From Pseudomonas spelaei (GTDB lineage Bacteria > Pseudomonadota > Gammaproteobacteria > Pseudomonadales > Pseudomonadaceae), in assembly GCF_009724245.1 (NCBI RefSeq), contig NZ_WNNK01000003.1:124001-188000 (forward strand): a DNA stretch of 64,000 bases, in the 5' to 3' direction. Under the pieces are notes generated by a model. The model worked only from the letters and a program-made list of their open reading frames with translations, was not told the DNA's origin and did not search any database. The position numbers were made by a program, and so were the translations under genes. How positions within the stretch are numbered: the first letter of the stretch is position 1; the number at the start of each line of letters is the position of its first letter. Of the stretch, positions 36,811 to 45,749 are shown one piece after another.

Positions 36811-39534
36811 ATGTTGATATCCCTCCTGTATCGATCGGGTTTTCCCGCTCGTGTTGCGCGGTCGTGCGCGCGTCAAACCGCGCAGTACATTGCAGTGCTC
36901 GCCATGATCATGCTGTCTGCAACCACCCGGGGCGAGGTCGTGGCCACAACGTCATCCGCACAGGCGAGTCTACCTTCGCATACCCATGCTCAGCAGCCCA
37001 GGGACTCTGAAAAGCACATTGTTTTCGACCCACAGATGCTCAATCAGGGGGAGGGCAGCACGCTCATCGACATTACCCGGTTCGAGCGCCCGGACATCAT
37101 CGCGCCTGGGAAATACCGCATCGATCTGTTGGTCAATGGGCTGTGGCGGGGCACCGAGGAGGTCGAGTTCAAAACCGTCGCCGGACAAGACAGCGCACAG
37201 TTCTGTTACGACCGCGCACTGCTGCTTCGTGCAGGTATCGATCTGCTCCGCAGTGCTGATGGTCAAGGGTCCGGACGCAAGAGAGCGGCCGTTTCGCAAA
37301 GGCAGACGTGTACCTCGCTGGACCGCTATGTGCCGGGAGCTCTGGTCAAGTTCGATGTGGCGCAGCAGAAGCTTTATATCGTGGTGGCGCAGTATTACCT
37401 GCAGTCAGCAGCGTCCAGTACTTACGTCGACCCCCAAGCCTGGGACAGTGGCGTGACTGCGGCGCTGCTTAACTACAACAGCAATCTGTTCAGTTCCAAA
37501 AGCACGGGGGCAAGTTACACCAGTGGTTATACAGGGCTGAACATGGGGCTCAATCTGGGCGCCTGGCGCCTGCGTCACAATGGCACCGCGAGCTGGTCGT
37601 CACTGGCAGGAAGCCAATACCAACGTGGTTATACCTATGCCCAGAGCGATCTGACGGCGTGGAACTCGCAGTTGTTGCTGGGCGAAAACTCGACTAACGG
37701 AGACCTGTTCGACGCAGTTTCATTTCGCGGTGTTCAGCTATTCAGTGATGACCGCATGCTGCCGGATACACAACGCTATTACGCACCGGTCGTGAGAGGT
37801 ACCGCGAGTTCAAACGCGCGGGTTTCGGTGTATCAGCGTGGCTATCTGGTCTATGAAACAACTGTGGCCCCTGGCCCCTTCGAAATCGGCGATCTGCAGG
37901 CGGCCAGCTTTGGTGGCGACTTGCAGGTGACGGTAACCGAAGCCAACGGCGAAGCCCGATCCTTCACGGTTCCTTTTGCGACGACTGTTCAGCTGTTGCG
38001 CCCCGGCGCCACGCGTTATAGCGCAACGGTGGGTCAAGTCACTGACCTGGGCCTGAACCAAAGTAAACAGTTCGTCGCTCAGGGCACCCTGCAACGGGGC
38101 CTGGATAATCGGTTCACGGGTTACGGCGGGTTTGCCCTGACGGGTGACTATAGATCCGGGTTGTTCGGCACCGCGGTCAATACGGCCATCGGTGGTTTTG
38201 CGGTTGACCTGACGCTGGCGAGCACCGATCTACCTGATGGGCAGGACCTTCAAGGTTCGAGTGCAAGGCTCTCTTTCAGCAAAAACCTGCCCAATACCGG
38301 CACCCACTTTTCCCTGCTTACATACCGCTATTCCACCGGCGGCTATCTGGGGCTGCGCGATGCCGTTGCGCTGCATGACCTGATGCGAACAGAGGCTCCA
38401 AGAGCTGATTCGTTCGCACGTTTACGCAGTCGCCTGGATGCCAACATCAGCCAACGCCTTGGAGGGGACAGTGGCAGCATTTATCTCAATGGATCATCGA
38501 TTGAATACTGGAATCAACCCGGCAAAACGCTGAACTTCTCTGTGGGGTACAGCAATCAGTGGTTCGGTAACAGCTATTCAATCACAGCACAGCGCACCCA
38601 GGGCTTGTCTGGCGGCACGTTGAATGGAGGGGCAGGGGGCAACACTATGCTGACGCTGAACCTGTCCATCCCGCTGGGGCGTGAGACACGCGGGGCTCCG
38701 GTCATGAACGGTTTTGTCAGTCATGACGATTTCTCCGGTACCAGGCTCTCCAGCGGGGTGTCCGGAACGATGGATGCGGCGGGAAATGCCGCTTACGCAG
38801 TCTCGATGTCCGGTGACGATCAGACCCCGGGAGCGACCAGCAATGCCAGCCTGAATTATCGGCTGCCTCAGGTTTCCCTCGGGGCGAGCCTTTCGCAAGG
38901 ACGGGACTACCGTCAAGGATCGATCGGTGCATCGGGCGGTGTTGTTATGCACGAAGGCGGCCTGACGTTTTCGCAGCCATTGGGCGAGACCGTAGGGCTG
39001 GTGCATGTGCCCAGGGCAAAGGGCGCATACGTTGGTTATGCCGGTTCCAGTGTGGACGGCAATGGCTACGCGATAGTCCCCAGCCTGATGCCTTATCAGC
39101 TCAATAACATCGATATCGACCCTGCGGGCATGCCTGACGACATTGAGCTCCAACTCAGCTCGCGCAGCGTCGCACCGCGCGCGGGTGCGGTGGTGAAGCT
39201 GGATTACCCCACACGAAAATCCCGGCCTTTCCTGATCGACAGCCGATTGTCGAACGGCGATCCACTGCCGTTCGCTGCGATGGCCCTCGACAGCGAAAGC
39301 GGTCTTCCTGTCGGTGCAGTGGGGCAAGGCAGCCGCTTGGTGGTGCGTAGTGATAAGGACGCGGGCTCGATCCGTGTCGAATGGGGGCGTGAGCGAAGCC
39401 AGCAGTGCCTGATCGATTACGTATTACCCGTCAAGGAGGCGGGCTACCAGAACGGTTATACCGTACTGACGTTGATCTGCCGGGCGTTGTCTGTGAGCGG
39501 TCTTGAGCCCGTCGCTAAGGACGGAGGGGCATGA
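36811..39534 (+). CDS. cupB3: CupB3-like outer-membrane usher
   Basis: 907 residues, a FimD/PapC-type usher. After a basic N-terminus and hydrophobic segment (YIAVLAMIMLSATT), the usher N-domain starts near residue 70 (VFDPQMLNQGEG, STLIDITRFE). A 24-strand barrel with plug follows, then C-terminal Ig-like domains with YVGYAGSSVDGNGYAIVPSL. The 4-nt overlap with the next chaperone gene suggests coupling. I recall CupB3 of P. aeruginosa described as a P-usher with a POTRA domain that exports CupB5; the roughly 30 residues between signal and N-domain here leave no room for a POTRA. The start codon has a weak ribosome site. Confidence 0.92.
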   Translation: MLISLLYRSGFPARVARSCARQTAQYIAVLAMIMLSATTRGEVVATTSSAQASLPSHTHAQQPRDSEKHIVFDPQMLNQGEGSTLIDITRFERPDIIAPGKYRIDLLVNGLWRGTEEVEFKTVAGQDSAQFCYDRALLLRAGIDLLRSADGQGSGRKRAAVSQRQTCTSLDRYVPGALVKFDVAQQKLYIVVAQYYLQSAASSTYVDPQAWDSGVTAALLNYNSNLFSSKSTGASYTSGYTGLNMGLNLGAWRLRHNGTASWSSLAGSQYQRGYTYAQSDLTAWNSQLLLGENSTNGDLFDAVSFRGVQLFSDDRMLPDTQRYYAPVVRGTASSNARVSVYQRGYLVYETTVAPGPFEIGDLQAASFGGDLQVTVTEANGEARSFTVPFATTVQLLRPGATRYSATVGQVTDLGLNQSKQFVAQGTLQRGLDNRFTGYGGFALTGDYRSGLFGTAVNTAIGGFAVDLTLASTDLPDGQDLQGSSARLSFSKNLPNTGTHFSLLTYRYSTGGYLGLRDAVALHDLMRTEAPRADSFARLRSRLDANISQRLGGDSGSIYLNGSSIEYWNQPGKTLNFSVGYSNQWFGNSYSITAQRTQGLSGGTLNGGAGGNTMLTLNLSIPLGRETRGAPVMNGFVSHDDFSGTRLSSGVSGTMDAAGNAAYAVSMSGDDQTPGATSNASLNYRLPQVSLGASLSQGRDYRQGSIGASGGVVMHEGGLTFSQPLGETVGLVHVPRAKGAYVGYAGSSVDGNGYAIVPSLMPYQLNNIDIDPAGMPDDIELQLSSRSVAPRAGAVVKLDYPTRKSRPFLIDSRLSNGDPLPFAAMALDSESGLPVGAVGQGSRLVVRSDKDAGSIRVEWGRERSQQCLIDYVLPVKEAGYQNGYTVLTLICRALSVSGLEPVAKDGGA

Positions 39535-40268
39535 TGAGACCGTCGAAAAAACGTTGGAGCGCTCTGGTATGGCCTGTCCTGGTGATGCTGTGTGGCCTCG
39601 ATGCCCAGGCCGCGCTGACGGTGATCGGGACCCGTTTTGTCTATCCCGCCGATACAACGCTACTGCCGATCAGGGTGGGTAATAACGCAGAGCAGCCAAT
39701 CCTGTTGCAGGCCTGGCTCGACAAGGGCGACGCCGTGGCGGACCCAGGCAAGTTGCACGTGCCCTTCGTACTTTTCCCGCCGATTGTCCGGCTCGAGCCG
39801 CAACAGCGTGCGGCACTGGAGTTGCGTTACACCCGTGAGCCACTGCCTCGGGATCGAGAGTCGGTGTTCTGGATCAACCTGCTTGAAGTCCCTGCGCAAT
39901 CAGCAGGCAGCGAGCACCGGCTGCAGCTTTCTTATCGCATGCGAATGAAGGTGCTGTTCCGTCCAGAGGGATTGCCTGGCCGTCCCGATCAGGCTGCGGA
40001 GCAGCTTTCATGGGGCCTTGAGTCGTTGCCAGAGCGAACGCTGAAGATCGGCAATCGCTCGGCTTACTACGTCTCGGTAGCGCATCTGACACTCGGCAGC
40101 GGTCCTCAAGCCGTTCAGCTCGAGGGGATCACCATCGAACCTTATGGAACGACGCGAGTTGCCCTGCCCGATACACAAAGGCACCTCACAAACGGTACGC
40201 CGATTCACTACGACATCGTTGATGACAACGGGGCGACCTTCAGTGCAAACGCACGGATACAAGACTGA
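39531..40268 (+). CDS. cupB4: CupB4-like second periplasmic fimbrial chaperone
   Basis: 245 residues. A signal peptide ends near DAQA, then LTVIGTRFVYPA starts a PapD-type first domain. LLQAWLDKG, FPPIVRLEPQQRAALELRYT and FWINLLEVP are family hallmarks. A second Ig domain ends with the binding region YDIVDDNGA. It overlaps the usher gene end by 4 nt. It is clearly paralogous to the first chaperone of the operon. In CupB the second chaperone is thought to serve a different subunit; here the tip adhesin is a likely client. Confidence 0.93.
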   Translation: MMRPSKKRWSALVWPVLVMLCGLDAQAALTVIGTRFVYPADTTLLPIRVGNNAEQPILLQAWLDKGDAVADPGKLHVPFVLFPPIVRLEPQQRAALELRYTREPLPRDRESVFWINLLEVPAQSAGSEHRLQLSYRMRMKVLFRPEGLPGRPDQAAEQLSWGLESLPERTLKIGNRSAYYVSVAHLTLGSGPQAVQLEGITIEPYGTTRVALPDTQRHLTNGTPIHYDIVDDNGATFSANARIQD

Positions 40269-40337
40269 AGAGGCGCCTAGGTGCAAGACCCAAGCGTCCA
40301 TCAGGCCCCAAGGGGATAGATGGGTGCAAACCGATCT

Positions 40338-40390
40338 TTCCGAACTTGCATATTCGGAAGGTGCTGGCGTTCTGCAAAGGGTTGCAGAAC
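40338..40390 (+). promoter_or_regulatory. Two adjacent hairpins before tpsA2
   Basis: TTCCGAA at 40338-40344 pairs with TTCGGAA at 40353-40359. GTTCTGCA at 40369-40376 pairs with TGCAGAAC at 40383-40390 around a 6-nt loop. Both lie in the 148-bp gap between the second chaperone gene and the GTG start of tpsA2, with no U-tract. They may affect mRNA processing or translation inside the operon. Confidence 0.45.
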
Positions 40391-40416
40391 GTGAATAACC
40401 AAAGAAAGGAATAAAC

Positions 40417-43400
40417 GTGAACAAGATCTACGCATTGGTTTGGAATCACTCTCAGGGCTGCTGGCAGGTCGCACATGAAGGTGCCCGGCGTCGTTGTAAA
40501 TCCAGCCGCAAGCAGATCATCGGCGGCGTGCTGGCACTGCTGGGTATGGGCGGACTGGCTCCGGCGTTTGCATTGCCTACCGGTGGGGCCGTCGTGTCGG
40601 GCGGCGCGGACATACTGAGTTATGAGGGGGGGCAGAAGATGTCGGTCAATCAGCACACCGACAAGCTGATCACCAACTGGACTGATTTCAGCGTTGGCGC
40701 CGGCCAGAGTGTCAAGTTTAATCAGCCAAGCGCCTCTTCTGTTGCCCTCAACCGAGTTATTGGCAACAACGTCAGCAGTATCAAGGGACAGGTGGAGGCC
40801 AACGGCCGGGTCTTCCTGGTGAACCCTAATGGCGTGATATTCGGCCAGGGTGCGCAAGTGAACGTCGGCAGCTTGATCGCTACAACCCAGGGCATCAGTG
40901 ATGCTGACTTCCTTGCCGGTAAATATGTATTCGCGGGGAACTCAAATGCCGAAATCGTCAATAACGGTACGCTGACGGCTGCACAAGGCGGTAGCGTGGC
41001 GTTGTTGGGTTCGCACGTCAGAAACGACGGGACGATCAAGGCGCAGATGGGACGGGTGGCGCTAGGGGCCGGTAGCGGTTTCAAGGTGAACTTCGATGGC
41101 AACAACTTGCTCGATCTACAGGTCGAGGGTGCGGCCATCAATGCCCTGGCGCAAAACGGCGGCTTGCTCAAGGCCGATGGCGGCCAAGTACTGATGACGG
41201 CGAAAAGTGCCGGCACCATGCTGCAAGCGGTGGTGAACAACCAGGGAGCAATTGAGGCCAAAACGCTGTCGGGCAGCACCGGCCGGATCATTCTTGATGG
41301 TGCTGATGCGGGCACGGTCCGGGTGGGTGGGGCATTGGCCGCCAGTGCACTCAACAGCTACGGCAACGGCGGTGTGATCGAGGTCAAGGGCCGTGATGTG
41401 GAAGCACAGTTGGGCACCCAAGTTGACACTCAGGCCAGCAACGGCCAGACCGGGACCTGGAAAATCAGCTCATCCAACGTCAGTGTCAATCCGACCGCGG
41501 CTACGCCTGCCGGTACGGCCTTTACCGATACACTGTCGCGCAACCTGTCGAGCACTAACATCGAGCTGACCAGCACCGCAGGCGACGTGTCGATAGGGGG
41601 GCCGATCACCTGGAACAGTGCTAATAAACTGACCTTGAACGCTGCAGCCGATGTCAACCTGAACGGCGCGTTGAGTGCTTCGGGAACCGGTGCCGGCGTG
41701 GTGTTGAACGCTGCCCGGGACTTGCACCTGAACGACAAGATTACCCTGAGTGGGATCAACAATAGCCTGGGCCTGGACTACGGTTCGCGTTCCTCCATGA
41801 GTACTGATGCACTGGTCACGCTCTCGGGCGCAGGCGCTGGGTTCAACTCGAACGGCGCGAGCTACACCGTGATTCAGAATGTCGCGCAGTTGCAGAACGT
41901 CAACGCCAACCTTAACGGCCTGTATGTCCTGGGTAACAAGATCGCCGGCTATGGTTCTTTCAAGTCGATCGGCGGCGACGCTCGGTTCAATGGGGTTTTT
42001 GATGGCCTGGGTAATACCATCAGCGGGCTTTCAGTGAGTAATACCGGATCGAGCGTAGGGCTGTTTTCCTCGTCGTCCGGCAGCATCAGCAATGTCAACC
42101 TGCTGTCCATGAGCGTCACGGGCGGGAGCAGCAACCTGGGTTTTTCATCGATAGGCGGTCTGGTCGGTACGAACTTCGGGATGATAGCCAACGTGACTAC
42201 CCGAGGCGTTAACGTGAGCGCCGGCTCTCGCAGCTCCAACGTTGTGGGTGGCCTGGTCGGCAGCAACCTTGGCGGCGTCATCGATAAGGCATCCAGCGGT
42301 GGCACCTTGAGTGGCAACAGCTATACCAACTCGATCGGTGGACTGGTGGGGGAAAACGTCACCAATACCCTGGGCGTTGCCAGCGTGAGCAACAGCACCT
42401 CACTCGCCAACATTTCCGGCTACATGCAACGAAACATGACAGGAGGCGTGGGCGGGCTGATTGGCGCGAATATTGGCGGTAACGTCTTTGACTCGTCGAG
42501 TCAGGGGGCCACTCAAGCCAGTTACACCGGGCTGAATATGGGGGGGGGTATCGGGTTCAACCAAAATGGCATTGTCGAGCGTGTGGTCTCCTCAGGCACC
42601 GTACGCGGCAGCGCAGCGAGCAACGTGGGTGGTTTGGTCGGTCTCAACGCCAACAGCTCGATCAGCCAGTCCAGCAGCAGTAGCGTAGTGACAGGTTCCG
42701 GCTCGGCGGCGATCGGCGGCCTGGTTGGCCTGAACCAGGACAGCACGCTATCTGACGTCAAGGCACGCGGGAATGTGACGGACTCATCAGGCGCTAATGT
42801 CGGTGGGCTCGTGGGGAGCAACCACCGTGGCCGCATCGACACCGCCGAAGCCGTGGGCATCGTGGTGGCGGGAAACAATAGCCGGGTCGGCGGCCTGATC
42901 GGCAACAACTATGCCGGTGACGTGGCGCATTCTGTTGCGCGCGGCAAAACCACCGGAGGGTCGAACAGTCACGTTGGGGGGCTTGTAGGGTTCAACGACG
43001 GCAATTTGCAGTCGGTCGAGGCGAGCGGCGACGTGTATGGCTACAGCAACAGTTTTGTCGGTGGCTTGGTGGGAACCAGCGGTAACAATATTGGCGGTAC
43101 CATCGAGTCGGCGTCGGCCAGCGGCAACGTCAAGGGTGAAAGCCGTAGCCTGGTGGGTGGTCTGGTTGGGCAGAACGACGCTCAGATCATCAACTCCTCG
43201 GCCAGTGGGATGGTCAGTGGCGGCACCTATGTGACCATGGGCGGGCTGGTAGGGTTGAACAAGGGTAACGTTCGTCAATCGGTCGCCAGCGGCAAAATCA
43301 ACTTCCTCTCCTCTGGCTACAATCAGACCTATGGTGGCCTGGTGGGGGCCAACTATGGCGAGATGTTGTACAACGGCGTTTCGGGCAATGCGCTGCTGGT

Positions 43401-43437
43401 ACCGCTTGCGGGGCTCAATCAGGGAATTATTCGCTAA
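40417..43437 (+). CDS. cupB5: TpsA exoprotein 2 (CupB5-like) with GLUG repeats
   Basis: 1006 residues from a GTG that follows AGAAAGGA at good spacing. The extended signal peptide (MNKIYALVWN, GCWQVAHE) and TPS domain with NPNGVIFG match TpsA1. About 15 GLUG repeats (GGLVGxN) fill roughly residues 545-995. It holds the place of cupB5 in the fimbrial operon. No transporter gene adjoins it, so it could be exported by the TpsB at 32242. The N-terminus shares most residues with TpsA1, which points to duplication of the adhesin while the transporter stayed single. Confidence 0.92.
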   Translation: MNKIYALVWNHSQGCWQVAHEGARRRCKSSRKQIIGGVLALLGMGGLAPAFALPTGGAVVSGGADILSYEGGQKMSVNQHTDKLITNWTDFSVGAGQSVKFNQPSASSVALNRVIGNNVSSIKGQVEANGRVFLVNPNGVIFGQGAQVNVGSLIATTQGISDADFLAGKYVFAGNSNAEIVNNGTLTAAQGGSVALLGSHVRNDGTIKAQMGRVALGAGSGFKVNFDGNNLLDLQVEGAAINALAQNGGLLKADGGQVLMTAKSAGTMLQAVVNNQGAIEAKTLSGSTGRIILDGADAGTVRVGGALAASALNSYGNGGVIEVKGRDVEAQLGTQVDTQASNGQTGTWKISSSNVSVNPTAATPAGTAFTDTLSRNLSSTNIELTSTAGDVSIGGPITWNSANKLTLNAAADVNLNGALSASGTGAGVVLNAARDLHLNDKITLSGINNSLGLDYGSRSSMSTDALVTLSGAGAGFNSNGASYTVIQNVAQLQNVNANLNGLYVLGNKIAGYGSFKSIGGDARFNGVFDGLGNTISGLSVSNTGSSVGLFSSSSGSISNVNLLSMSVTGGSSNLGFSSIGGLVGTNFGMIANVTTRGVNVSAGSRSSNVVGGLVGSNLGGVIDKASSGGTLSGNSYTNSIGGLVGENVTNTLGVASVSNSTSLANISGYMQRNMTGGVGGLIGANIGGNVFDSSSQGATQASYTGLNMGGGIGFNQNGIVERVVSSGTVRGSAASNVGGLVGLNANSSISQSSSSSVVTGSGSAAIGGLVGLNQDSTLSDVKARGNVTDSSGANVGGLVGSNHRGRIDTAEAVGIVVAGNNSRVGGLIGNNYAGDVAHSVARGKTTGGSNSHVGGLVGFNDGNLQSVEASGDVYGYSNSFVGGLVGTSGNNIGGTIESASASGNVKGESRSLVGGLVGQNDAQIINSSASGMVSGGTYVTMGGLVGLNKGNVRQSVASGKINFLSSGYNQTYGGLVGANYGEMLYNGVSGNALLVPLAGLNQGIIR

Positions 43438-43554
43438 TCGGGAATAGCGCTTTCGCCTAACCACTGAGTCAGTGAACCCTGCGTGACGCACGCTTGCGTG
43501 GAGCATGCAGGGTTCACGTCTTCGAGTCGTAACGCCCAAGATATCGAGAACACC

Positions 43555-44739
43555 ATGATCACTCCTCCAATGACCTTCATACGTTGTGTGAGGGATGGGT
43601 TCACCCCTCATAAATCTGCCTTACTCATCTCCGGCCTATTGCTCATGTACGCTTTGACGGGTGGCATCTCGAATGCAGCCATGATCAACAGCCATGCGAT
43701 CAATTGCGGGTTCAGCAACGGCATGGGCGGTACCTGGGTAGAAGTGACCCCGTTGACCAGTTCCACACCCGTAGGGTCGATTCTTTGGCAACGTGCTGTC
43801 GGGTTAAACGCCAACTATGTCTATGGACCGGCCTCTGGCAATACACACCATGAGCTGGTTTCAGCAGGCTATTGGACGGGGGGAACCCCTTTGCCTGAAG
43901 GTATCGCACCAACGAATGTCAGTGGCATTGGATTCAAGATCGCCGTCAGCTCTTCAGACGGCGTCCTCAGGCCAATCACGCAAAGCCCTTTGCCCGTTGC
44001 GTTCGAGAAAGAGTCCATACAGTACGATTCAAGCGCCGGACAGAACCAGCGATCCAGCCTTGCCACCAATTACATCCAATACCTGATCCTCACGGTGCCG
44101 CCGAGTCAGTTGCCGGGTGGCAAACTGATCGTTGAGCGTGTCGATGGCAGTGCCCAACTGATGCTGTATGCGGTTGACCTGGTACAGGGTGAGGCTCGTC
44201 TTGGAGGCGGCATCACTGTCCCAGTGACGAATATCCCAAATGGCATTTGCCGAACCCCTTATCCGCTGATGGGGCCGGCGATTATTAACGTGGGGGGAGG
44301 AGGGCCGATCACTCTGCCCAATACCTGTCAGGTTGAAGCGTATAAGACGCTACCCGTCGAATTAGGACGCTTCGCCATCAACACGTTTCCCGAAGTGGGT
44401 TCGACCTCTACGCCAACACCTTTCAGCATTGAACTGAGCCAATGTGCGGTGAATGCCCGTCCAGCTATAACCTTTCGTGACAAGTACGCAAAGAGTACGG
44501 ACTCAACGATACTTGGCATTGACCCCGTACAGAATGCGGCCAAAGGCTTTGGCATTATTGTGATCAATGGTCTTACTGAGCAACGTATCAGATATGACTT
44601 TACGAGTTACGAGATGCAACGTGTTGGTGATCGGGCTCGAATGCCTTTGCGAGCAAGTTATATTCGCACGGGTGGCGTGGGTGAACTAAAGGCAGGGAAG
44701 GCCAATGGTGCAGTAGAGTTTACATTTACGTTTCCATGA
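43555..44739 (+). CDS. cupB6: CupB6-like fimbrial tip adhesin
   Basis: 394 residues from the ATG at 43555; a GTG at 43483 is also in frame but has no signal-peptide role. A hydrophobic segment (LLISGLLLMYALTGGISNAA) acts as signal peptide. An N-terminal receptor-like domain of about 215 residues is followed by a pilin domain (about 240-394) with two Cys (NTCQVEAY, ELSQCAVN) and a final beta-strand AVEFTFTFP. This two-domain build is typical of tip adhesins. It is the last gene of the cupB-order operon. Ligand unknown. Confidence 0.85.
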   Translation: MITPPMTFIRCVRDGFTPHKSALLISGLLLMYALTGGISNAAMINSHAINCGFSNGMGGTWVEVTPLTSSTPVGSILWQRAVGLNANYVYGPASGNTHHELVSAGYWTGGTPLPEGIAPTNVSGIGFKIAVSSSDGVLRPITQSPLPVAFEKESIQYDSSAGQNQRSSLATNYIQYLILTVPPSQLPGGKLIVERVDGSAQLMLYAVDLVQGEARLGGGITVPVTNIPNGICRTPYPLMGPAIINVGGGGPITLPNTCQVEAYKTLPVELGRFAINTFPEVGSTSTPTPFSIELSQCAVNARPAITFRDKYAKSTDSTILGIDPVQNAAKGFGIIVINGLTEQRIRYDFTSYEMQRVGDRARMPLRASYIRTGGVGELKAGKANGAVEFTFTFP

Positions 44740-45125
44740 GTGGATGTGATTGTCAAAAGCGTAATGACTTTCTACAGCTGTGCTTCGTAATGATAAGTTT
44801 GGTTGCCTGGCAACTCTGCCTGAGTGTGTAGGTTTGAAAGTAATGGTTAGGTCGTTACGTTAAGGGCGTACCCAGTGAAAAGTATATTGTGTTTGCAAAG
44901 CGGTGCGGACCTTTAAGTGCTGGCTTGTACTGATAGGTCTGTAGTGAATATTTAGTGTCAGAGATTGCGCTATGTAGGATTTATCTGATGGTCGTGTGGG
45001 ATGTGGCTGATTTTTCGCGCTGGGAATATGGGTTTTAATCTCTTCCGTGGAAAACAAGAACCCACGCTTAAACATCCTGCTTCTTTATTGGAAGCAGCAA
45101 TGCACAGATAGATAGAGCTAACTAT
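44740..45125 (+). promoter_or_regulatory. Promoter region of the alternate fimbrial operon with TAGGATTTATC site
   Basis: 386 bp, AT-rich, no gene seen. It carries TAGGATTTATCTGATGG at 44975-44991, about 135 bp before the first pilin ATG. Apart from its first base, that site equals the right arm of the inverted pair at 14842-14858, and it is close to the sites at 18583 and 25298. This is the best copy for regulation of a surface structure. Confidence 0.5.
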
Positions 45126-45674
45126 ATGAAAATCAGCCAACTTATTCTGGCCCTGGGAATGGGCAGTGTACTTATCGGTTCGGTGAGTGCCGCGCCATTG
45201 CCTGCCAATACTATTTCCAAGAAAATCACTCTGACTGCCCAGATCAACGATGCTCTCTTCGTTTCCAAGCCAGATGGTTCGAGCTGGTACGGCACAGAGG
45301 AACTGGATGCGGATGACTACAAGCAGCAGAAATTCACCAAGACTCTGCCGGTTCGCATCTGGACCAAAAACGCTGACTTCAACGCCTCTCTGGCTCAGCC
45401 GCTGAAAATGTCCAGCGGCAGCTATGAGATGGTCGACGCCAAGGTAACCCTGAGCAGCGCCCAAGGTGAAAAGACCCTTTCTTTCGGTGCCGTTCAGAAG
45501 ATTACTCAGATCGTCAGCACCGCTGATGGCTATGACGAAGTCCATAACGTGAATATTAGCGTTAGTGCCCCAACCAAGGTTGGCACGCTGAGCACCAATG
45601 GTAGCTACAGCGGCGACCTGGTTATGTTGTTCGAGCCTGTTGCAGCAGCAGAGCCGGAGAAGCCAGCAGCTTAA
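45126..45674 (+). CDS. Alternate chaperone-usher (CS1/CFA-I type) pilin
   Basis: 182 residues: a signal peptide ending at VSAA, then a chain with no Cys, unlike classical pilins and like the CfaB/CooA group. Segments TLTAQINDALFV and GDLVMLFEP near the C-terminus fit that fold. It is the first gene of a seven-gene run and sits 75 bp before the usher gene, with a hairpin in the gap that would favour excess pilin. It is distantly similar to the pilin at 50327. The major shaft role is inferred from position. Confidence 0.78.
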   Translation: MKISQLILALGMGSVLIGSVSAAPLPANTISKKITLTAQINDALFVSKPDGSSWYGTEELDADDYKQQKFTKTLPVRIWTKNADFNASLAQPLKMSSGSYEMVDAKVTLSSAQGEKTLSFGAVQKITQIVSTADGYDEVHNVNISVSAPTKVGTLSTNGSYSGDLVMLFEPVAAAEPEKPAA

Positions 45675-45691
45675 TCTGTCTCACGTGGTAT

Positions 45692-45712
45692 AGCCCCGGC
45701 TTGTTCGGGGCT
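45692..45712 (+). terminator. Attenuator-like hairpin between pilin and usher
   Basis: AGCCCCG at 45692-45698 pairs with CGGGGCT at 45706-45712, followed by TTGCCTT. It may be a partial terminator that lowers expression of the usher relative to the pilin. Confidence 0.55.
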
Positions 45713-45749
45713 TTGCCTTCAGGAAGTCTCCTCCTAAAAGAAAAAGTGC

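Noticed and set aside
28860..43390. CRISPR-like array in TpsA genes
   Set aside because: The regular repeats are coding GLUG repeats of variable sequence, not direct repeats with spacers.
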